Part shown: positions 25,882 to 35,800 of the stretch, one piece after another | Position numbering within the stretch: position 1 is the stretch's first letter | Layout: the number at the start of each line of letters is the position of its first letter | Origin: Sphingomonas glacialis | Lineage (GTDB): Bacteria; Pseudomonadota; Alphaproteobacteria; Sphingomonadales; Sphingomonadaceae | Assembly: GCF_006439055.1 (NCBI RefSeq) | Contig: NZ_RCZC01000002.1 | Location: 1 to 64,000 of the forward strand | Length of the DNA: 64,000 bases | Direction: 5' to 3' | Position numbers and translations under genes: made by a program | The notes under the pieces: generated by a model | What the model was told of the DNA's origin: nothing | Seen by the model: the letters and a program-made list of their open reading frames with translations, nothing else | Database searches by the model: none

Positions 25882-27534
25882 ATGAAAGCGATCATGCGGG
25901 TGCTTGCGGCATCGAGCTTGCTGGCGTCGGCGGCGGCCGCGATCGCTGGCCAGGTGGTTCAAGTCGCGGCGATGCAGCCGGTTGCGACCGATCCCGTGCG
26001 CACCGAGTCGGGCCTGCTCGCGGGCACACAGCGCGACGGCGGCGTCCGCGCCTATCTCGGCATTCCCTATGCCGCGCCGCCGGTCGGCGACTTGCGCTGG
26101 GCGCCCCCGCGCGCCGTCGCGTGGAGCGGCGTGCGCAATGCCGATCGCACCGGCCCCGAATGCATGCAGGTGCTGCGGCCGCACGACATCAACCATTATT
26201 TCGGCGAGGAGGCGGTTTCCGAAGACTGTTTGTCGATGAATATCTGGGCCCCCGCGCAGGCGTCTGCGGCGAAGCTGCCGGTGGTGGTGTTCCTGTATGG
26301 CGGCGGCTTCACGATCGGGTCGTCGGGGATGCCCAATTATGGCGGCGCCGAGATCGCGCGGCGCGGCGCGGTGTTCGTCAATTTCAACTATCGCGTCGGC
26401 GCGTTCGGCTTCCTCGCGCATCCCGAGCTCAGCCGCGAGCAGGGCGGGCATTCGGGCAATTACGCGCTGATGGACCAGATCGCGGCGTTGCGCTGGGTCA
26501 AGGCGAACATCGCGGCGTTCGGTGGCGATCCCGACAAGGTCGCGATCATCGGGCAATCGGCCGGCGCGCTGTCGGTGGCGTCGCTGATCTTCTCGCCCGA
26601 GGCCAAGGGGCTGTTCCGCAGCGCGGTGATGACGAGCTGGTGCAATTATCGCGACACGCTGCCGACGCTGGCGGAAGGCGAGGCGATCGGCGTGGCGGTG
26701 CAGGAGCGGCTGAAGGCGGGATCGCTCGCGGCGATGCGCGCGCTCCCGGCCGACCGCATCCTGGCGATCCAGAGCGAGAGCCAGCTCGGCGCGAATGTTG
26801 CGGGCGTCCGGATCGGCGGGCCGATCGTCGACGGCGTCGTGCTGCCCGCGCAGAAGGCGGCATTGTTGGCGGCGGGGCGGATCAACCGCGTGCCGATCAT
26901 CGCCAGTTCGAACACCGACGACATCGACATTGCGATGAGCCCGTTCGGCAAGGTGACGACGCTCGACGCCTATCGCGCCACCGCGCGGGCGGCGTTCGGC
27001 GCCGAGGCCGATGCTTTTCTCCAGCGTTTCCCAGCGGCGAGCGATGCCGAAGCGAAGGCTGCGGCACGGCGCGTCGCGCATCTCGGCGGCTTTGCGCTCG
27101 CGTCGCAGCAATGCGCGGTCGATCAGGCGCAGGTCGGACAAGCGACGTACATCGACGACTTCGCGCGCAAGCATCCCTACACTCCGGGGGTGCGCTTTGC
27201 GGATCAGGATCCCGCGACGGTCGGGGCCTATCACACCGGCGACATCCCCTACTGGCTGGGCACGCTAGACGTGTACAACAGCTTGCGCCGGACGCGCGAC
27301 TGGACGCCCTACGACCGCAGCCTTGCGACGACGATGATGGATCACCTCATCGCCTTTGCGCGCGACGGGCGCCCGGGGGCGGGCTGGCCGGCATGGTCGG
27401 CGCGCGATCAACGCGAACTCGTGTTCGGCGACGGCGTCGCGGTGCGGCCGCTCGATACGGCGGGCCTCGCATGGCTGGCGGCGCATCCGGTGGCGCGGAC
27501 GCCGCTCGTGCCGCGCGGCTCGCCACGCGACTGA
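25882..27534 (+). CDS. exported type-B carboxylesterase
   Basis: The 550-residue protein has a signal peptide (MKAIMRVLAASSLLASAAAA) and the type-B carboxylesterase/lipase fold. Visible marks are AYLGIPYAAPPVGDLRW, EDCLSMNIWAP, the oxyanion-hole YGGGFTIGS, and the nucleophile Ser in IIGQSAGALSVASL (about residue 232). The catalytic Glu and His should follow; AYHTGDIPYWLG near residue 450 is the usual His region. It is the first gene of a pair with the TetR gene (41-bp gap). In this context I infer hydrolysis of an aromatic ester such as chlorogenate or feruloyl esters outside the cytoplasm. RBS GAGGATG just before ATG. Confidence 0.88.
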   Translation: MKAIMRVLAASSLLASAAAAIAGQVVQVAAMQPVATDPVRTESGLLAGTQRDGGVRAYLGIPYAAPPVGDLRWAPPRAVAWSGVRNADRTGPECMQVLRPHDINHYFGEEAVSEDCLSMNIWAPAQASAAKLPVVVFLYGGGFTIGSSGMPNYGGAEIARRGAVFVNFNYRVGAFGFLAHPELSREQGGHSGNYALMDQIAALRWVKANIAAFGGDPDKVAIIGQSAGALSVASLIFSPEAKGLFRSAVMTSWCNYRDTLPTLAEGEAIGVAVQERLKAGSLAAMRALPADRILAIQSESQLGANVAGVRIGGPIVDGVVLPAQKAALLAAGRINRVPIIASSNTDDIDIAMSPFGKVTTLDAYRATARAAFGAEADAFLQRFPAASDAEAKAAARRVAHLGGFALASQQCAVDQAQVGQATYIDDFARKHPYTPGVRFADQDPATVGAYHTGDIPYWLGTLDVYNSLRRTRDWTPYDRSLATTMMDHLIAFARDGRPGAGWPAWSARDQRELVFGDGVAVRPLDTAGLAWLAAHPVARTPLVPRGSPRD

Positions 27535-27575
27535 CGCGCTGATATTGAACGCAGCGGGGCGAGCTTCTACGCGTC

Positions 27576-28253
27576 ATGTCAGCCACTCAGCCAAGGGACC
27601 GCGCCATCGCTACGACATCAGAGCCGCGCGGCACGCGTGCCGCGGATTCGGAGGCGACCAAGGCCAACATCCTCGCGGTCGCGCGCGCCGAATTCGCCGA
27701 CAAGGGCTTGAGCGGCGCGCGGATCGACGAGATCGCCGAGCGTACCAACACGAGCAAGCGGATGATCTATTATCATTTCGCGAGCAAGGAGGGGCTGTAC
27801 CGCGCGGTGCTCGAGGAAGCCTATACCCGCATCCGCGAGACCGAGACGGCGATGCCGATCGAGACGATGGGCGCCGAGGAGGCGCTCAAGACCAACGTCC
27901 GGATGACCTTCGACTATCATCACGAGCATCCCGAGTTCGTGCGGCTGGTGATGAACGAGAACATGCACCACGGCGAATTCATCCGCGACGTCGCGGGGAT
28001 CAAGCGGCGCAACGAAAGCGTGATCCGCGTGCTCGGCGAGATTTTGGCGAAGGGCCGCGACGAGGGCGTGTTCCGCGCCGACCTCGACCCGATCGACCTG
28101 CACATGACGATCAGCGCGCTGTGCTTCTACAACGTCTCGAACCGCTATACTTTTTCGGAGATCTTCCGGCGCGACATGGTCTCGCCCGACGCGGTCGAGC
28201 GGCGGCGCGAGCAGGTGGTCGAGGTGGTCTTAGCGGCGTGTCGGCCCTCCTAG
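27576..28253 (+). CDS. TetR/AcrR-family transcriptional regulator
   Basis: The 225-residue regulator has the TetR helix-turn-helix at about residues 30-75 (ILAVARAEFADKGLSGARID, then TNTSKRMIYYHFASKEGLY) and a C-terminal ligand domain beginning HEHPEFVRLVMNENMHHG, seen in a TetR subgroup. It follows the carboxylesterase gene and probably shares its transcript. Two palindromes of the form (GT)ACGAA-N4-TTCGT(AC) lie in the two divergent promoter regions of the island and are the likely operators. The gene overlaps the stop of the convergent beta-propeller gene by 4 bp. The inducer is probably quinate, an aromatic acid or a CoA derivative (inference). Confidence 0.88.
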   Translation: MSATQPRDRAIATTSEPRGTRAADSEATKANILAVARAEFADKGLSGARIDEIAERTNTSKRMIYYHFASKEGLYRAVLEEAYTRIRETETAMPIETMGAEEALKTNVRMTFDYHHEHPEFVRLVMNENMHHGEFIRDVAGIKRRNESVIRVLGEILAKGRDEGVFRADLDPIDLHMTISALCFYNVSNRYTFSEIFRRDMVSPDAVERRREQVVEVVLAACRPS

Positions 28254-29296
28254 CGGCTGGGTAGCCTGCGATAGGCGAGGCGGTCGGCTTGGTAAGAGCC
28301 GAGCCACAGGGTGTCGCCGACGATCGCGGCGGCGGAGGCGCCATTGAAGGCGGGGTCGGGTTCGCCATACGCCACTGTCGTGACGGTGCCCGCCTGCGGA
28401 TCGATCGCGGCGGCGACATAGCCACGGTGACACAGCATCTTGTCGGCCTCGCCCGCGACGACGCGGCGCAGTCCGCCGCATGCGGGCTCGTCGAGCCGCA
28501 TTCCCGCTGCGACGAGGCGGCCGTCGGTCCAGTGGATGTTGTCGGGCATGAAGCCGGGCATCTCGATCGTGCGGACGGGTTTCCTCGGATGGCGTCGGTC
28601 GTAGACCAAGACGGCATGCCAGCCGAAGGCGACGACGTAAAAATGGCGCTCGTCGGGGTCGGTCTCGAGCCCGTTATTGCCGGGTAGCTGCGTGCCGGGG
28701 ATTTCGCTGAAGGCAGCGGCGCCGGGCGCCCATTGCCACACCGCGCCGGTGCGCTTGCCGAGGACGAAATCGCCGATCGTCGTGCCGGGGCGGGTGAGGA
28801 CGGTCACCAGCAGCGTGCCGTCGGCGAAAGTCGCGACGGCGTTGCCGACTTGCCCTGCGGGCATGAGGCGGCAGCCGCGCCAGTGGAGGGCAGGGCCATC
28901 TGCTCCCAACGTAACGTCGAAGATCTCGATCGATTCGCGGCCGCCATGATTGACGACGTGGAGCGTGTAGTGGCCGTCGCCGACGCGGCGCAGGCTGAGG
29001 CCGCGCGCGTTGAACAGCGCTGGGTCCACCGGACCGGGACAGTCGGGATAGGCGCGGCGGTCGGGATCGACCTGCGCCGCGCTCCCGTCGAACCACGGCG
29101 CAGCGCGATGCGTTTCCGTATCGACCAGCTTCAGACCAGCGCCCGGCGCGAAGCCGCTGGCGATGATCCATTTAGAGCCGGGGATCGCGACGACATCCTC
29201 GGGATGCGCGGTGCCGCAAACGAAGGCGAGCGACGCCCCGGGCGGGCAAGCCTCGGCCGGCGCGGCCAAGGCGAGCAGCGCGGCGAGCCAGATCAC
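28250..29296 (-). CDS. SMP-30/strictosidine-synthase-like beta-propeller protein
   Basis: The 348-residue protein has an N-terminal signal (IWLAALLALAAPAEA). Repeated blade-like stretches follow: AHPEDVVAIPGSKWIIASGF, FNARGLSLRRVGDG, QLPGNNGLETDPDERHFYVV, MPGFMPDNIHWTDGRLV, DTLWLGSYQADRLA. The NGLE/D and DNI motifs resemble the metal-binding positions of SMP-30/gluconolactonase and arylesterase propellers. Seven or so Cys may form disulfides. The start is GTG at 29296, overlapping the stop of the transporter gene by GTGA. Operon context (transporter, shikimate/quinate dehydrogenase) suggests lactone or ester hydrolysis, for example of quinate lactones, but this is a guess. Confidence 0.75.
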   Translation of the reverse strand: MIWLAALLALAAPAEACPPGASLAFVCGTAHPEDVVAIPGSKWIIASGFAPGAGLKLVDTETHRAAPWFDGSAAQVDPDRRAYPDCPGPVDPALFNARGLSLRRVGDGHYTLHVVNHGGRESIEIFDVTLGADGPALHWRGCRLMPAGQVGNAVATFADGTLLVTVLTRPGTTIGDFVLGKRTGAVWQWAPGAAAFSEIPGTQLPGNNGLETDPDERHFYVVAFGWHAVLVYDRRHPRKPVRTIEMPGFMPDNIHWTDGRLVAAGMRLDEPACGGLRRVVAGEADKMLCHRGYVAAAIDPQAGTVTTVAYGEPDPAFNGASAAAIVGDTLWLGSYQADRLAYRRLPSR

Positions 29297-30597
29297 AGCA
29301 CGATCCGCTTCACGTCGCCGACCACGAAGATGTAGGCGAGCGCCCCGATCAGCGCGAGCCCGCCGACAAAGGCAAGCGCATAGAAGAACGAACCGGTCGC
29401 CGCGACGATCACGCCGATCGCGAGCGGGGTGACGATCCCGGCGAGATTGGCGGCGAGGTTGAAGATCCCGCCGGTTAGCCCGAGCATCCCGGCGGGCGCG
29501 ATGTCGGACACCAGCGTCCAGCCGAGCGCCGCCATCCCCTGCGCAAAGAAGGCGACCGAAAGGATCGTGATGACCGCGGCATCGGATTGCACGAAATTGG
29601 CGGCGATGATCGTCGAGGCAAGCAGCAGCCCGGTGATGATCGGCGTCTTGCGCGCGACATTGGCCGAGAGACCACGCCGCAACATCGTGTCGGACCACCA
29701 GCCGCCGAACAGCACGCCGACCGACGCCGCGATGAACGGCAGCACCGCGTAGAAGCCGATCTTGAGGAACGCCATGTGGCGCTCGGTCGCGAGATAGGTC
29801 GGGAACCAGGTGAGGAAGAAGACGAGCGTCGAATTGCCGGCGAACTGGCCGATGCAGATCCCCCACATGCGGCGATAGCGCAGCAGCTGGCCGGCCTTGC
29901 TCCAGTCGAGCCGGCCACCCTTGCCCGCATTCGCGACCAGGCCGCCGCCGTCGGCGATCAGCGCGAGCTCGGCCGCGTTGGCGCCCTTATGGTCGCGCGG
30001 TTCGCGATATTTGGCGAGCCACAGCAGCACGAAGGCGAGTCCGAGCATACCGCACACCACGAACAGCGAACGCCAGCCATAATGCGCCAGTAGCCAGAAC
30101 AGCACGGGGCTGAGGAAGGCGAGCCCGATATACTCTCCGACGGTATAGACGCCGGTGGCGAAGGCGCGCTCGGATTGCGGGAACCAGGTCGCGACGACCC
30201 GGCTGTTGGCGGGGAAGCACGGCGCCTCGGCGATGCCGAGCGCAAGCCGCAAGCCGAGCAGCGAGGCAAGCCCGCCGACCGCCGCGTGGAGCAAGGTGAA
30301 CAGCGACCAGAAACCGACCGAAAGCGCATAGGTGAGGCGCGTGCCGAAGCGATCGAGGAACAGCCCGCCGGGGATCTGCGACGCGGCATAGCTCCACGAG
30401 AAGGCCGAGAAGACGATCCCCATTACCGCCGCGTTGATCGCGAGATCCTTGGTCAGCGCCGGCGCGGCGATGCCGAGGATCGTGCGGTCGAGATAATTGA
30501 CCAGCGTGCCGGTCGCGATCAGCCCGAGCATCGCGAAGCGCGCATGACTGGGGCGGGCGGCGCTAATGCTTGCGTGGATCGTACCGGTGTCGCTCAT
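29293..30597 (-). CDS. MFS transporter (anion:cation symporter family)
   Basis: The 434-residue protein has twelve predicted spans and the signature of the ACS branch: NYLDRTILGIAAPAL, YAASQIPGGLFLDRFGTRL, GIAEAPCFPANSRVVATWFP, FFLTWFPTYLATERHM. This branch carries organic acids such as hexuronates, tartrate and phthalate. Located between shikimate/quinate dehydrogenase (71-bp gap upstream) and the propeller gene (4-bp overlap), it likely imports quinate or shikimate. The ATG at 30597 follows GAGGATGGGG. Confidence 0.88.
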   Translation of the reverse strand: MSDTGTIHASISAARPSHARFAMLGLIATGTLVNYLDRTILGIAAPALTKDLAINAAVMGIVFSAFSWSYAASQIPGGLFLDRFGTRLTYALSVGFWSLFTLLHAAVGGLASLLGLRLALGIAEAPCFPANSRVVATWFPQSERAFATGVYTVGEYIGLAFLSPVLFWLLAHYGWRSLFVVCGMLGLAFVLLWLAKYREPRDHKGANAAELALIADGGGLVANAGKGGRLDWSKAGQLLRYRRMWGICIGQFAGNSTLVFFLTWFPTYLATERHMAFLKIGFYAVLPFIAASVGVLFGGWWSDTMLRRGLSANVARKTPIITGLLLASTIIAANFVQSDAAVITILSVAFFAQGMAALGWTLVSDIAPAGMLGLTGGIFNLAANLAGIVTPLAIGVIVAATGSFFYALAFVGGLALIGALAYIFVVGDVKRIVL

Positions 30598-30668
30598 GCC
30601 CCATCCTCTCGCATGCGGGGGATGGTCTTGTGCCACCTCGCCCGCTTTGTCCCGCCGTAGCGGCAATT

Positions 30669-31532
30669 TTAGAACCGTGCCGCCATTCGTTCGCGATTCG
30701 CCGGGTGGCCGGTGAACAAGTCGAACGCGCGTGCCGCCTGGAACACCGCCATGTCACCGCCATGCGCGGTGCGGCAGCCGATGGCCCGCGCGGCGGCCAG
30801 CAGCGCGGTCTCGAGCGGGAAATAGACGACGTCGGCGACCCACAGATCGGGCCGCAGCAAGGCCGCGTCGACCGGAACGCCCGGATGCCCCTCCATGCCG
30901 ATCGGCGTGGCGTTGATGATGCCCTGTGCATCGGCGATCTCCGCGGCGACCGGCCGCGTCGCGGCGCGGGCGATCCCGCCGGGCAATCGCGCGACCAGAT
31001 CAGCGGCGCGCGTCGCCTGCGGATCGACGATCACCAGTTCGCGACAGCCGAGTTTGACCATCGCCATCGCGGTCGCGGCACCAGCCCCGCCTGCGCCGAC
31101 CTGAACCACGCGATCGAGCGCCACGCCGCCGAGTTGCCGCTCGAACCCTTCGGCAAAGCCGTAAGAATCGGTATTGTGCCCGGTGCTGCGGCCATCGCGG
31201 AACACCACCGTGTTGACCGCGCCGATCGCGCGCGCCTCGTCGCTGAGTTCGTCGAGCAACGCCATCACGCGTTGTTTGAAGGGGTGCGTCACATTGACCC
31301 CGGCAAAGCCCGCCGCGCGCACCATCTCGAGCGTCTGCGCGAGATCGGCGTCCTGCTCGGGCGGCTGTGCGAGATCGAGCAGGCGGTAGCGCAGCGCGAA
31401 CCCTTGCGCGGCGGCCTCGGCCTCATGCATTTCGGGCGAACGCGAGCCCTGGATATCCATGCCGATCAACCCGGTCAGGATCACGCCGCGCGCGACGTCT
31501 TCCGTCGCCATCGCTGTGCCATCGTCGCTCAC
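30669..31532 (-). CDS. shikimate/quinate dehydrogenase (AroE family)
   Basis: The 287-residue protein shows the AroE fold. It has a substrate-binding GSRSPEMHE, the catalytic Lys in GVNVTHPFKQ, the partner Asp in GHNTDSYGF, and a nucleotide-binding GAGGAGAATAMAM. INATPIGMEGHP and a C-terminal FQAARAFDLFTG complete the family. It is probably a catabolic paralogue, since it sits with quinate-type genes and a transporter, and it would oxidise quinate to dehydroquinate or shikimate to dehydroshikimate with NAD(P)+. The start is GTG at 31532, chosen for the GGGAGG site seven bases upstream; an ATG eight codons into the protein is the alternative. The dehydroquinate dehydratase step is not encoded here. 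Confidence 0.88.
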   Translation of the reverse strand: MSDDGTAMATEDVARGVILTGLIGMDIQGSRSPEMHEAEAAAQGFALRYRLLDLAQPPEQDADLAQTLEMVRAAGFAGVNVTHPFKQRVMALLDELSDEARAIGAVNTVVFRDGRSTGHNTDSYGFAEGFERQLGGVALDRVVQVGAGGAGAATAMAMVKLGCRELVIVDPQATRAADLVARLPGGIARAATRPVAAEIADAQGIINATPIGMEGHPGVPVDAALLRPDLWVADVVYFPLETALLAAARAIGCRTAHGGDMAVFQAARAFDLFTGHPANRERMAARF

Positions 31533-31601
31533 GCCAGAACCTCCCCGGTGCCGGCGCGATCGACCCTGAGATCGGTCGTCCGCCGGCTGCTTGTACATCC
31601 A

Positions 31602-31630
31602 TTGACTTGGTACGAACCATTTCGTACATC
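31602..31630 (+). promoter_or_regulatory. promoter with embedded TetR-type operator, copy 2
   Basis: GTACGAA-CCAT-TTCGTAC (31610-31627) is a perfect palindrome with 7-bp arms. A TTGACT -35 box at 31602-31607 and a TACATC -10-like box at 31625-31630 (17-bp spacing) bracket it, so a bound repressor would block polymerase at the exported hydrolase promoter. The region is shared with the divergent shikimate/quinate dehydrogenase operon. Confidence 0.7.
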
Positions 31631-31711
31631 AAATGTCAACGGGGCGCGAATGGTGCGAGCCGGGGACAGGACAAACGCCGCAGAGCGTTGTTTTGAGGGG
31701 ATCAGATCGGC

Positions 31712-32806
31712 ATGCGACTCGCCACTCTTGCTATCGCCACGATGCTGGGCTGCGCCGCGGGAGCCGCGACTGCGCAGAGCAATGGTGCGCGCATCGCCGA
31801 GGCCAGCCCGATCGGCGAAGGCGTTCAGGCGGTCGGCGCCGACTCGTTTGCCGGCGTGAAGGTCGCATTCCCTGATGGCGTCACCGGCTATCCCGACATG
31901 CCCTATCAGACGCTGCCGGGTTATCGTCCCCTCAAGCTCGATCTGTTCCTGCCGCCCGCGAGCTTCGCGGCGGCGGGCCCGCGCCCGTTGGTCGTCTATG
32001 TCCATGGCGGCGGCTGGATGGCGGGCGGCCCGCGGCGCAGCGCGGCCTATGTCGACTGGCCCAAGGTGCTCGCCGCGCTTGCCGCCAAGGGCTATGTCGT
32101 TGCCAGCGTCTCCTACCGCTTTTCGCGCGAGGCGCCGTTCCCGGCGGCGATCCAGGATGTAAAGGCCGGCATCCGCTGGCTGCGTGCACACGCCGCCGAT
32201 TACAATATCGACCCCAAGCGCGCGGCGATCTGGGGACAGTCGGCCGGGGGGCATCTGGCGGCGCTGGCGGGCGTGAGCTGCAACGTCGCAGCCCTCGAAC
32301 CCGGCGCGCGGATCGTTCCCAGGGCGGGCAATGTCGAGACCGTCGCCTCGACTGCGGCCGGCAGCGACCAGGCGTCGGATTGCGTCCAGGCGGTGGTCGG
32401 CTGGTTCGGCATCTATGATTTCGCCGCGCTCGCCAAGCGGACCAGCCCGCCGCCGGGCGTTCCCGCCGGGCCGAGCGCCGACGACCTGTTCCTCGGCTGC
32501 CCCGAGGGCAATTGCACCGCCGAGCAGCGCGCCTTTGCGTCGCCCATCACCTATGTCGACCGCAGCGACCCGCCGTTCCTGCTGATGCATGGCAGCGACG
32601 ACCGTACGGTCCCCGAGGCGCAGACCGAGCTGTTCGACGCGGCGCTGCGCGCCAAGGGGGTGTCGGTGCGTAAGATCGTCATTCCCGGCGTCGACCATAG
32701 CTGGATCGGCAAGACGCCCGAGGCGACGCGCGATGCGAGCAAGCTCGCGCTGCGCACCGCAATCGACTTCATCGACGCGCAGATCGGCGACGCGGCGAAA
32801 CGATAG
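31712..32806 (+). CDS. exported alpha/beta hydrolase (esterase, BD-FAE/HSL-like)
   Basis: The 364-residue protein has a signal peptide (LATLAIATMLGCAAGAATA), the oxyanion motif VYVHGGGWMAGG, the nucleophile Ser in IWGQSAGGHLAALA (about residue 175), Asp in LMHGSDDRTVP (about 295) and His in PGVDHSWIG (about 330). This is the hormone-sensitive-lipase-like esterase fold that includes many feruloyl and chlorogenate-type esterases. It is followed after 59 bp by a TonB receptor and lies behind the TetR-type operator. An aryl ester of quinate or sugar is a plausible substrate (inference). Confidence 0.88.
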   Translation: MRLATLAIATMLGCAAGAATAQSNGARIAEASPIGEGVQAVGADSFAGVKVAFPDGVTGYPDMPYQTLPGYRPLKLDLFLPPASFAAAGPRPLVVYVHGGGWMAGGPRRSAAYVDWPKVLAALAAKGYVVASVSYRFSREAPFPAAIQDVKAGIRWLRAHAADYNIDPKRAAIWGQSAGGHLAALAGVSCNVAALEPGARIVPRAGNVETVASTAAGSDQASDCVQAVVGWFGIYDFAALAKRTSPPPGVPAGPSADDLFLGCPEGNCTAEQRAFASPITYVDRSDPPFLLMHGSDDRTVPEAQTELFDAALRAKGVSVRKIVIPGVDHSWIGKTPEATRDASKLALRTAIDFIDAQIGDAAKR

Positions 32807-32865
32807 ATATCAAGCAATCCGTCACGCCGGCCAAACCGGCGGACGCACCAACGGGGAGGACGACC

Positions 32866-35800
32866 ATGAAGAAGAGCATTTTGACGCGCCGCGCTCTGGC
32901 ACACTCGGTTTCGCGCGGAGCGATCGTCGCGGGGGCGGCACTGATGATCGGCGTGACCGCCACGCCCGCCACGGCGCAGGCGATCGGCACGACCGGTCCG
33001 ACGACGACCACCGATCAGGTCACCAAGCCCGGCGACGCCACCACCGCCGCCGCGCAGGCCGATGAGGCGCGCGCCACCATCGCGCCGCGCCCGACCGCGC
33101 CCGAGCCGAGCACCGATGGCGCCGACATCGTCGTCACCGGATCGCTGATCCAGCGGCCCAACAACACTTCGGTCAGCCCGATCGTCAGCGTCGGCGATAT
33201 CGCGATCAAGGAAGCCGGCGTCGCGACGCTCCAGGATGCGCTGAACCAGTTCCCGAGCTTCACCACCGGCGGCAATGCCGGCACGGGCGGGCAGGGGACC
33301 GGCGGTCGCGCGTCGATCAACCTTCACGGGCTCGGCACCAACCGCAACCTCGTCCTGCTCGATGGGCGGCGGCTGCCGTCGTCCGACATCAACGGCAATG
33401 TCGACGTCAACATCCTGCCCGAGGCGATCATCGACGGGATCGACGTGATCACTGGTGGTGCGTCGGCGGTCTATGGCTCGGACGCGATGTCGGGCGTGGT
33501 CAACTTCAAGACCGTGCGCAAGCTCGAGGGCGTCCGCGTCGACCTGCTCAACACGATCAGCGAGCGTGGCGATGCCTATCGCTTCAACGGCTCGCTCGCG
33601 CTCGGCTCGAGCTTCGCCGACGATCGCGGGCATGTCATCGCGGCGTTCAGCTATGCCAAGCAGAACCCGATCAACGGCAGCGCCCGCGATTTCTTCTACG
33701 ACAAGACGCCATCGTCGTTCATCGGCACCGGCACCTTCGTGCCGAGCGCAACCAACGCGCCGAACGCCGCGGTCGAGCAGGCGGTGTTCGCGCGCTACGG
33801 CGTGACCAGCACGGTCAATCCGTTGCTCAATCTCGGCTTCAACGCCAACCAGACGCTGTTCGTACAGACCGGTGCGGTCAATTATCAGGGGCCGACCAAC
33901 ACGTCGGGCTACCTGCTCGTCGGCAACAACGTCCGCATGCCGGTCGGCCAGCAGACCGATTTCTACAACGGCCTCGACCGCAAGACGGCGTTCGTGAAGG
34001 CCGACTATGAGCTCGCCCCCGGCATCACCGCTTATGGCCAGTTCATGTATGTCGATCTGAACGTGAAGACCGCGAGCGGCGGCAGCCTGACGCAGTTCGG
34101 CGTGCCGCTAACCGTGCCCGTCACCAATCCGTTCATCCCGACCGATTTGCGCACGATCCTCGCATCGCGGCCCAATGCGGGCGCGAGCTTCACGATCAAC
34201 GGCCGCTATGTCGGCGTGCCGTACAAGAATTTCGAAGAGCAGTATAACGTCCAGCAATATCTGGCGGGTGTCCGCGGCGGGATCGCCAGCGGATGGACCT
34301 TCGACGTCTATGCGTCCTACGATCAGTCGGTGCACGACCAGGCGATCCATTCGGCGGTCGTGAAGAGCCGTGTCCAGACGCTGTTGAACGCGGCGGACGG
34401 CGGGCGGTCGCTGTGCGCGGGCGGCTATAACCCGTTCGGCGACGCCAATGCGCGCGGCCTGTCGCAGGCGTGCGCCACCTATATCACCAAGGACGCCTTC
34501 TCGAAGGAGAAGGTCTCGCAGACGCAGGTCCAGGGGCAGATCAACGGCAAGCTGTTCGATCTCGGCGCCGGCCCGGCGCAGATCGCGATCGTCGCGGACT
34601 ATCGGCGCAACAGCTACAGCTATGTGCCCGACAGCGATCTGGCGGCGCAGAACCTCGAATCGATCATCGCCTCGGCGGGGGCGACGGGCGCGATCAATCT
34701 GAAGGAAGCCGCGGCGCAGCTCGATATTCCGCTGCTTTCCGATCGGCCGTTCTTCCGCGAACTCGGCATCGGCGGCGCGATCCGCGTTTCCGACTATTCG
34801 ACCACGGGTACGGTCACGAGTTTCGAAGGCGATGCGCGCTGGCGTCCGATCGAGCCGCTGCTGTTCCGCGGCAGCTATCAGCGCGCCGTCCGCGCGCCCA
34901 ACATCGGCGAGCTGTTCGCGCCGGCATCGGGCACGCAGCTGGTGATCGGCACGCCGCCGGCGTCGCTCGGCGACCCGTGCGACGTGCGTTCGAGCGCGCG
35001 CACCGGCGCGAGTGCCGCGCAGGTCAGCGCGCTCTGCGTCGCGCAGGGCGTGCCGGGTGCGGCGGTCAGCAGCTACACCTTCCCGACCACGGCGACGGGG
35101 CAAACCGTCACCGGCAACACCGCGCTCACGCCGGAAAAAGCCAATACGTTCAATCTGGGTCTGGTGCTCAACGCGCCGGTGCGCAGCGGGCTGTTCCGCG
35201 ATTTCACGCTCTCGATCGACTATTACAACATCAACATCAAGAACGTGATCTCGTCGGTGCCGGGCCTCACCGTCCTGTCGAAATGCTTCAACCTCGACGG
35301 GTCGAACCCGAGCTATGCCAACAGCAATCCCTACTGCCAGTTGATCCAGCGTGACGCGACCGGGCAGATCGTCTCCGTCTCGACGCCCTATCTCAACCTC
35401 GGCGGGCTGAAGACCGACGGCGTCGAGATCCAGGCGCATCTCGGACTGCCGATCGCGATCGCTGGCGCGCAGGGCAAGGTCTATGCCGACACGGCGGTCG
35501 GCTATACCCGCAGCTACAAGGTGCAGCTGCTCCCCAATACGCCGTTCCTCGATTATACCGGGGTCAGCAATGGTGGCGCCGGGACCGGATCGGTGCCGCC
35601 GCGCGCGACCCCGCGCTGGAAGAGCCTGACGACGATCGGCTATCGCTCCGACGCGTTCGGGATGGGGCTGCGCTGGCGCTATCAGGGGCCGCTGCGCGAT
35701 GTCAGCGCGGTCCTGACGCCGGCGAACGCCCAAGTCGGCGTCGCGGCCTATTCGCTGTTCGATCTGTTCGTGTCGACCAAGATCAACAAGCGCTTCGAGA

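Noticed and set aside
34108..35733. 541-codon minus-strand frame opposite the second TonB receptor
   Set aside because: No motif and fully antisense to a well-supported gene.
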